Assembly (NCBI GenBank): GCA_020635675.1
Contig: JACJZJ010000001.1
Coordinates: forward strand, 124,001-188,000
DNA from: Flavobacteriales bacterium
GTDB taxonomy: Bacteria; Bacteroidota; Bacteroidia; Flavobacteriales_F; PHOS-HE28
Direction: 5' to 3'
DNA length: 64,000 nucleotides
Below the pieces are notes generated by a model. That model was not told the DNA's origin, made no database searches, and worked only from the letters and a program-made list of their open reading frames with translations. Below, in pieces: positions 60,901 through 64,000 of this stretch (positions are counted from its first letter, which is position 1; every line of letters begins with the position of its first letter). A program made the position numbers and the translations under genes.

Positions 60901-60959
60901 ATGGGGCCGATCGCGGCGGATACCACGACCAGGGCCAGCATCCGATGGACCGGGGTCAT
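57948..60959 (-). CDS. M1-family metallopeptidase fused to a probable outer-membrane barrel
   Basis: This 1003-residue protein has a signal peptide (LALVVVSAAIGPMAAQ), an M1 peptidase region with GGMEYP at 344-349 (the GAMEN-like loop), the zinc motif HEVGHNWFYG at 369-378 and third ligand Glu392 (MDEGMNSF). From about residue 640 the sequence changes to strand-like stretches (WMGGLALYNNTFP, YEAGFGIRLARDILEMWVP, FTFLNKVRFVFALEKLDP). This suggests a C-terminal membrane barrel or a large beta domain of about 360 residues. There is no T9SS sorting domain. It may be a surface-tethered peptidase. Starts and stops overlap both neighbours. Confidence 0.85.
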   Translation of the reverse strand: MTPVHRMLALVVVSAAIGPMAAQNYFQQRVDTRIQVTLDDVRHQLRAYEEFDYTNHSTQALDTIWVHLWANAYSGRGSALCRQLDGTDRFDLHFANEADRGWIDSLDFRSGGQPQVWGYHPHHQDIAWIRLGAPLPPGGRVTIGTPFRVKVPEGRFSRLGHDGQSYAITQWFPKPAVFDRHGWHAIPFLDLGEFYSEFGSYDVRITLPANYVVGATGELQDAAAEEAWMDSLAQVPLRKAAGRRSKGGAFPPSSTRMKTLHFRQDDVHDFAWFADKRYQVRSSQVQLPNGHVVRTRVLFTERNAVLWKDGADHVKEAIAHYSRWVSEYPYTMCTAVEGTISAGGGMEYPMITVIGDVSDAEELDDVIAHEVGHNWFYGMLASNERDHPWMDEGMNSFVEMRYMRERYPEGGLQIGLPMMGRVTRSLRDKHRMLNELTYRLNARRGLDQPIDLPSTCFTALNYGAMVYSKTALVFDQLFAYLGPDRFDQCMRAYFDAWHHKHPGPEDVRNAFEQASGQDLAWAFDELLGTAHKVDIQAKALEGNMLTYRSTATTRMPFPVTGMRDADTLGVDTLGTVWVHTDPGRRTVTLPWNDADQVRIDASDRTLDIDRRNNSVRKHGLFHHAAPPSFKFLIGLERDDRRTTYWTPALAYNAHDGWMGGLALYNNTFPSQKLEYVIAPLFGSNSDRVVGAGRVMYHFDRLRSRIFENIHLGGSANSASLSALGPLSRWFLRMSPSVTLDLRNGAGQTRLRHTITYRTVVLQQHTQGTVDATNVDAMNEDIFHALTYSVREPHGLLPFEASLTALQHPAFTRLELDATQRFIYDTRKHRVTLRLFAGTFLRRDDALLRREMGWRLYWGSSDLLYDHAYFERQDVGRITAAQMTKYQGGFKTPNSLGTSDSWIAALNVEADLPIPALSLFGSWGAAPYVEVAQNGKHTSWRSYYEAGFGIRLARDILEMWVPLVYSKEIADQLELQNFTFLNKVRFVFALEKLDPTRILRRITD

Positions 60960-62104
60960 GACCCGAGCACCTCGGCCAGCTTCTTCTCCAACGCCGGGCC
61001 GCGCAGGTTCTTGGCGATCACGTTGCCGTCAGGGTCGAGCAATACGGTGTATGGGATGCTCGACACGCCATACTCCTGAGCGGCCGCATTGTTCCAGAAA
61101 CCGAGATCGCTGACGTGTTTCCAAGGCAGGCCGTCCTGCTGGATCGCCTTCACCCAGGCATCATGCGTGCGGTCGAGGGATACACCGAAGATCTCGAACC
61201 CTTTGCGGTGGTACTTCTCATAAACGCGCTTCACGTTCGGGTTCTCCATGCGGCAGGGCCGGCACCAGCTGGCCCAGAAATCGATAAGGACGTACTTGCC
61301 GCGCAAGGAACGGAGCGAGAGCGTCGCTCCTTCCGGGGTCTGCTGTGCGATCTCAGGCGCTGCCGAGCCGATGGGGATGAGGTTGCTCATCCGCTCCATT
61401 TCCTTCTGTTGCTGTTGGGCGGCCTGCATCTGCTTCTCCACCCGGTCCACCTGGTCGCGGAAATTGACGTAGAATGCCGAGCGAGCCATGCTTGTACGCA
61501 ACTGGTCGCGTACGGCCTTGTAGGCGTCCAATTCCTGTTGAATGCTCAGCTTGCCGATGGCCGAAAGCAGGGCGGGGGAGCCCGGATTGTCCGCGATGAA
61601 CTTCTTGCAGTAGTCGTAGTAGGCCATGTTCTCCTTGTTCAATTCCGCGATCATGCTCGTGTCCCGTGTGCCGCCCATCGCCCTCTTCAAGCTGTCCATG
61701 CGCGCTTCGAACCCCAAGGCCTTGCGGTAGAACGTGTTCAGGGCCTCGGTACCGGGACAGCCGGTCAATGCGGTCGGTTCGGCCAAATGGTCCGCGCCCG
61801 CCTCGACATGGAGATCGCAGGTGCTATCCATCGCGATCACGAGGGCGTCGCCATCCTTCAGTTGCAACTGATAGAAATCCATGGGCAGCGCGGGAACGTG
61901 AAGCACCCCTTCACCGGTGTTGCCCAGTTGCACCGAGTCCATATGGACCGGCCGGTTGTTCTCGAAGCGATCGAGATAGATCGTCCTTCCGGATGCCCCA
62001 TCGATCCGCAGCGTGATCGAGCTGCCGTGGGGGCCTTTCGTGCCGCAGGCCACTAGGCTCGTGGCGATGAGGAGATGGGCCGTGTGCGACCAGGGGCTTT
62101 TCAT
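60956..62104 (-). CDS. TlpA-like thioredoxin-fold lipoprotein
   Basis: The 382-residue product has a lipoprotein signal (LLIATSLVAC, Cys20), an N-terminal domain of the DUF4369 type (ITLRIDGASGRTIYLDRFEN, MDSVQL), a Gln-rich helical linker (EKQMQAAQQQQKEMERM), and a C-terminal thioredoxin domain with VLIDFWASWCRPCRMENPNV (Cys281-Cys284) and the cis-Pro loop SSIPYTV. Such proteins reduce disulfides outside the cytoplasmic membrane. It overlaps gatB and the M1-barrel gene by 4 bp each. Confidence 0.93.
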   Translation of the reverse strand: MKSPWSHTAHLLIATSLVACGTKGPHGSSITLRIDGASGRTIYLDRFENNRPVHMDSVQLGNTGEGVLHVPALPMDFYQLQLKDGDALVIAMDSTCDLHVEAGADHLAEPTALTGCPGTEALNTFYRKALGFEARMDSLKRAMGGTRDTSMIAELNKENMAYYDYCKKFIADNPGSPALLSAIGKLSIQQELDAYKAVRDQLRTSMARSAFYVNFRDQVDRVEKQMQAAQQQQKEMERMSNLIPIGSAAPEIAQQTPEGATLSLRSLRGKYVLIDFWASWCRPCRMENPNVKRVYEKYHRKGFEIFGVSLDRTHDAWVKAIQQDGLPWKHVSDLGFWNNAAAQEYGVSSIPYTVLLDPDGNVIAKNLRGPALEKKLAEVLGS

Positions 62105-63588
62105 GCGCGGTCTTGTTCGAGCATTCGGCGGACGAGTTCATTGGCCTGCCGCGGGTCCGCCTTGCCCTTGGTGGCCTTCATCACCTCGCCCATGAACAGG
62201 CCCAGCAACGCCTTGTTGCCCTGTCTGTAGGACGAGACCTTCTCGGGATATCGCTCCATCGCGCTGCGCATGGCCGACGCGATCACGCCTTCATCGCGTT
62301 GCTGGACCAGGTCGTTCACGCTGGCGAGTTCGCCGGGTGTGCGATCGGGATCCGCGAGCATCAGGGGAAAGAGCTTTTGCGAGGCTACGGTGTGGCTCAC
62401 CTGGCCCTGGTCGATGAGTTCGACGAGCTCGGCCAGGCGGCATGGGCGCACGGGCAGTCGATCGATGCCGAGGCCGTTGGCGTTCATCCAGGCGCGCACA
62501 TCGCCCATCACCCAATTGGCGGCCGCCTTCACATTGCTGGTTCCGGACAACATTTCCTCGAAATACAGGGCGGTCGCCTTGTCGTCGGTGATCACCTCAG
62601 CGTCGTAGGTCGAAAGACCAAGTTCGGTCGTGTAGCGCCGTTTCAGTTCCCGAGGGAGGGGAGGCATGGCCTCCTGGACCTCCGCCCGTTTCGCTTCCGT
62701 GACCTCCAGTGGCGCCAGGTCGGGCTCGGGAAAGTAGCGGTAGTCATGGGCCATTTCCTTACTGCGAAGGCCGATCGTCACACCGCGGGCGGCATCGAAG
62801 GTGCGTGTTTCCATGTGCACGGCCCCACCTTCCTCCAGGATCCGCACCTGCCGTGCGGCCTCGTGTTCGATGGCCCTTTGCACGTTCCGAAAGCTGTTGA
62901 GGTTCTTCACCTCGGTGCGCGTGCCGAACCCGTTGCTGCCTTTGGGTCGGACACTGATGTTGGCATCGCAGCGAAGGCTGCCCTCCTCCATATTGCCGTC
63001 GCAGATGTCCAGGTATCGGACCAAGCGACGAACCTCCACGAGGTAGTCGTAGGCCTCCTGTGAGGCCCGGATGTCCGGCTCGCTTACGATCTCCAATAGG
63101 GGCACACCCGCGCGATTGAGATCGATCAGGGTGTTGAACGGGTCCACATCGTGGATGCTCTTGCCGGCGTCCTCCTCCATGTGGATGCGCGTGATGCCGA
63201 TGCGCTTTTCCCCGCCGTGGTGGTCCGTGATGAGGATCTCGCCACCCCGGCAGATCGGTGTGGTGTCCTGTGTGATCTGGTAGCCCTTGGGCAGGTCCGG
63301 ATAGAAGTAGTTCTTCCGCGCGAAGTGCATCCGGGGTGCGATCGTGCAACCACAGGCCAGGCCCAGTCGGATCGCGAGGTCCACGACCTTCTCGTTCAGT
63401 ACGGGCAGCGTGCCCGGATGACCGAGCGTGACCACGCTCACGTTCGTGTTCGGATGATCCCCGTAGGTGTTCGGGTCGCTGGAATAGGCCTTGCTCGCCG
63501 TAAGCAGTTGCGCATGGACCTCCAGGCCCACCACCAGGTCCCATCGTTCGGTCCAATGGCCGGCCGCCCCCCGTTCGTCCGCGTTCAT
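62101..63588 (-). CDS. gatB: Aspartyl/glutamyl-tRNA amidotransferase subunit B
   Basis: GatB is the kinase-transamidase subunit that turns Glu-tRNA(Gln) or Asp-tRNA(Asn) into the amidated form. The 495-residue product has WDLVVGLEVHAQLLTASKAY, PDLPKGYQITQ, DLNRAGVPLLEIVSEPDI, RCDANISVRPKG and the C-terminal YqeY-like tail domain. I chose the ATG at 63588, which overlaps the upstream stop (ATGA). gatA and gatC are not in the window. Its place among surface-protein genes is unusual. Confidence 0.96.
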   Translation of the reverse strand: MNADERGAAGHWTERWDLVVGLEVHAQLLTASKAYSSDPNTYGDHPNTNVSVVTLGHPGTLPVLNEKVVDLAIRLGLACGCTIAPRMHFARKNYFYPDLPKGYQITQDTTPICRGGEILITDHHGGEKRIGITRIHMEEDAGKSIHDVDPFNTLIDLNRAGVPLLEIVSEPDIRASQEAYDYLVEVRRLVRYLDICDGNMEEGSLRCDANISVRPKGSNGFGTRTEVKNLNSFRNVQRAIEHEAARQVRILEEGGAVHMETRTFDAARGVTIGLRSKEMAHDYRYFPEPDLAPLEVTEAKRAEVQEAMPPLPRELKRRYTTELGLSTYDAEVITDDKATALYFEEMLSGTSNVKAAANWVMGDVRAWMNANGLGIDRLPVRPCRLAELVELIDQGQVSHTVASQKLFPLMLADPDRTPGELASVNDLVQQRDEGVIASAMRSAMERYPEKVSSYRQGNKALLGLFMGEVMKATKGKADPRQANELVRRMLEQDRA

Positions 63589-64000
63589 GGCGCTCCGGTC
63601 AGGATCAGCCGGTGATGCAGCACGCGGGCGCCGCATTCGACCCGGACCACATAAACCCCCGCGGGAAGTCCCGTCAGGTCCATCGTCCATGCGCCCTGCT
63701 CCAGTGAACGCGGTCGTAGTTGTGCGGCGATGCGTCCCGCGGGATCGATGACCCGGATGGTGGTGGGTCCACCGACGCCCACCAGTGGCGAGATGCGCAC
63801 AGGACCCGAGGTCGGGTTCGGCCAGACCCGCAGATCGGGTGGCCGGAGTTCATGTTCTCGCGCGGTAAGTGCCTGATCCACGTCGAACACGAACAGTCCG
63901 TGTTGCATGTCGCTCACCAGCACATGCCCACTGGGCAGGAACGGGTAAACGCCCCACGCACCCTTGTAGCTCGTGCCGGTGGGTTCCGGGTAGGTGTCGT
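63585..64000 (-). CDS. Choice-of-anchor-B family T9SS protein, C-terminal part only
   Basis: The gene runs in from the right edge; 137 codons plus the stop are visible. The first visible residues DTYPEPTGTSYKGAWGVYPF, then LPSGHVLVSDMQHGLFVFDV, are typical of the end of choice-of-anchor-B (LVIVD-repeat) surface proteins. They are followed by a type A T9SS sorting domain (VWPNPTSGPVRISPL, VIDPAGRIAAQLRP, LPAGVYVVRVE). Its stop overlaps the gatB start. The N-terminal part lies outside the window. Confidence 0.88.
   Translation of the reverse strand, partial: DTYPEPTGTSYKGAWGVYPFLPSGHVLVSDMQHGLFVFDVDQALTAREHELRPPDLRVWPNPTSGPVRISPLVGVGGPTTIRVIDPAGRIAAQLRPRSLEQGAWTMDLTGLPAGVYVVRVECGARVLHHRLILTGAP

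Noticed and set aside
59799..61079. 426-codon open frame on the plus strand
   Set aside because: It is antisense to the M1-barrel gene, whose catalytic motifs are clear.

Overview
This 64-kb window comes from a G+C-rich member of the Bacteroidota, most likely a Flavobacteriales-type lineage. The evidence is the str-S10-spc-alpha ribosomal supercluster followed by carA and eno, many proteins carrying type IX secretion (T9SS) C-terminal signals, PorP/SprF- and PorE-like proteins, a DUF4290 protein and a GWxTD protein. Promoters have the Bacteroidota -7 box TAnnTTTG, and there is little Shine-Dalgarno signal. I see no tRNA, rRNA, CRISPR array, insertion sequence or prophage. Coding density is very high, no gap exceeds about 190 bp, and both window edges cut genes.

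Layout. 1-9 kb (minus strand): a partial thioredoxin-like gene, murA (with the active-site Cys replaced by Asp), a DUF4290 gene with a clear promoter, a T9SS-exported protein, a UvrD/PcrA helicase, a predicted outer-membrane barrel, eno and carA. 9.1-27.1 kb (minus): one long translation operon from rpsL to rplQ, with map and infA but without tuf. It starts at a good promoter (27051-27079) and ends in a 19-bp palindromic terminator (9112-9151). The carA promoter lies immediately behind that terminator. 27.2-31.3 kb: an exported M1 aminopeptidase (minus) and, divergent from it, a 529-residue all-helical protein of unknown function (plus). 31.3-44.0 kb (minus): a surface-adhesin export operon. 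In transcription order it has a small secreted protein, a 3166-residue adhesin with 32 SprB-type repeats and a gliding-motility (type B) C-terminal domain, a PorP/SprF protein and a PorE-like OmpA lipoprotein. 44.1-50.6 kb (minus): rmuC, a GWxTD protein and rlmB, then ung, a BamA/TamA-like protein and an L,D-transpeptidase. 50.6-57.1 kb (mostly plus): a 42-residue lipoprotein missed by ordinary ORF cut-offs, osmC (minus), a membrane protein coupled to lipA, a T9SS beta-propeller protein and gapA. 57.1-64 kb (minus): a five-gene chain in which every junction overlaps, running from a partial choice-of-anchor-B T9SS protein through gatB, a TlpA-like lipoprotein and an M1 peptidase fused to a probable outer-membrane barrel, to an LpxH-like hydrolase.

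How the genes work together. The core is housekeeping: translation, transcription, peptidoglycan and lipid A precursors, lipoate, glycolysis and DNA repair. The accessory layer is almost entirely cell surface: T9SS cargo, their partner proteins, outer-membrane barrels and exported peptidases. The most distinctive items are the giant adhesin operon, with its unknown translationally coupled first gene, and the peptidase-barrel fusion inside a fully overlapping gene chain. I did not find a wholly new defence or mobile system here.
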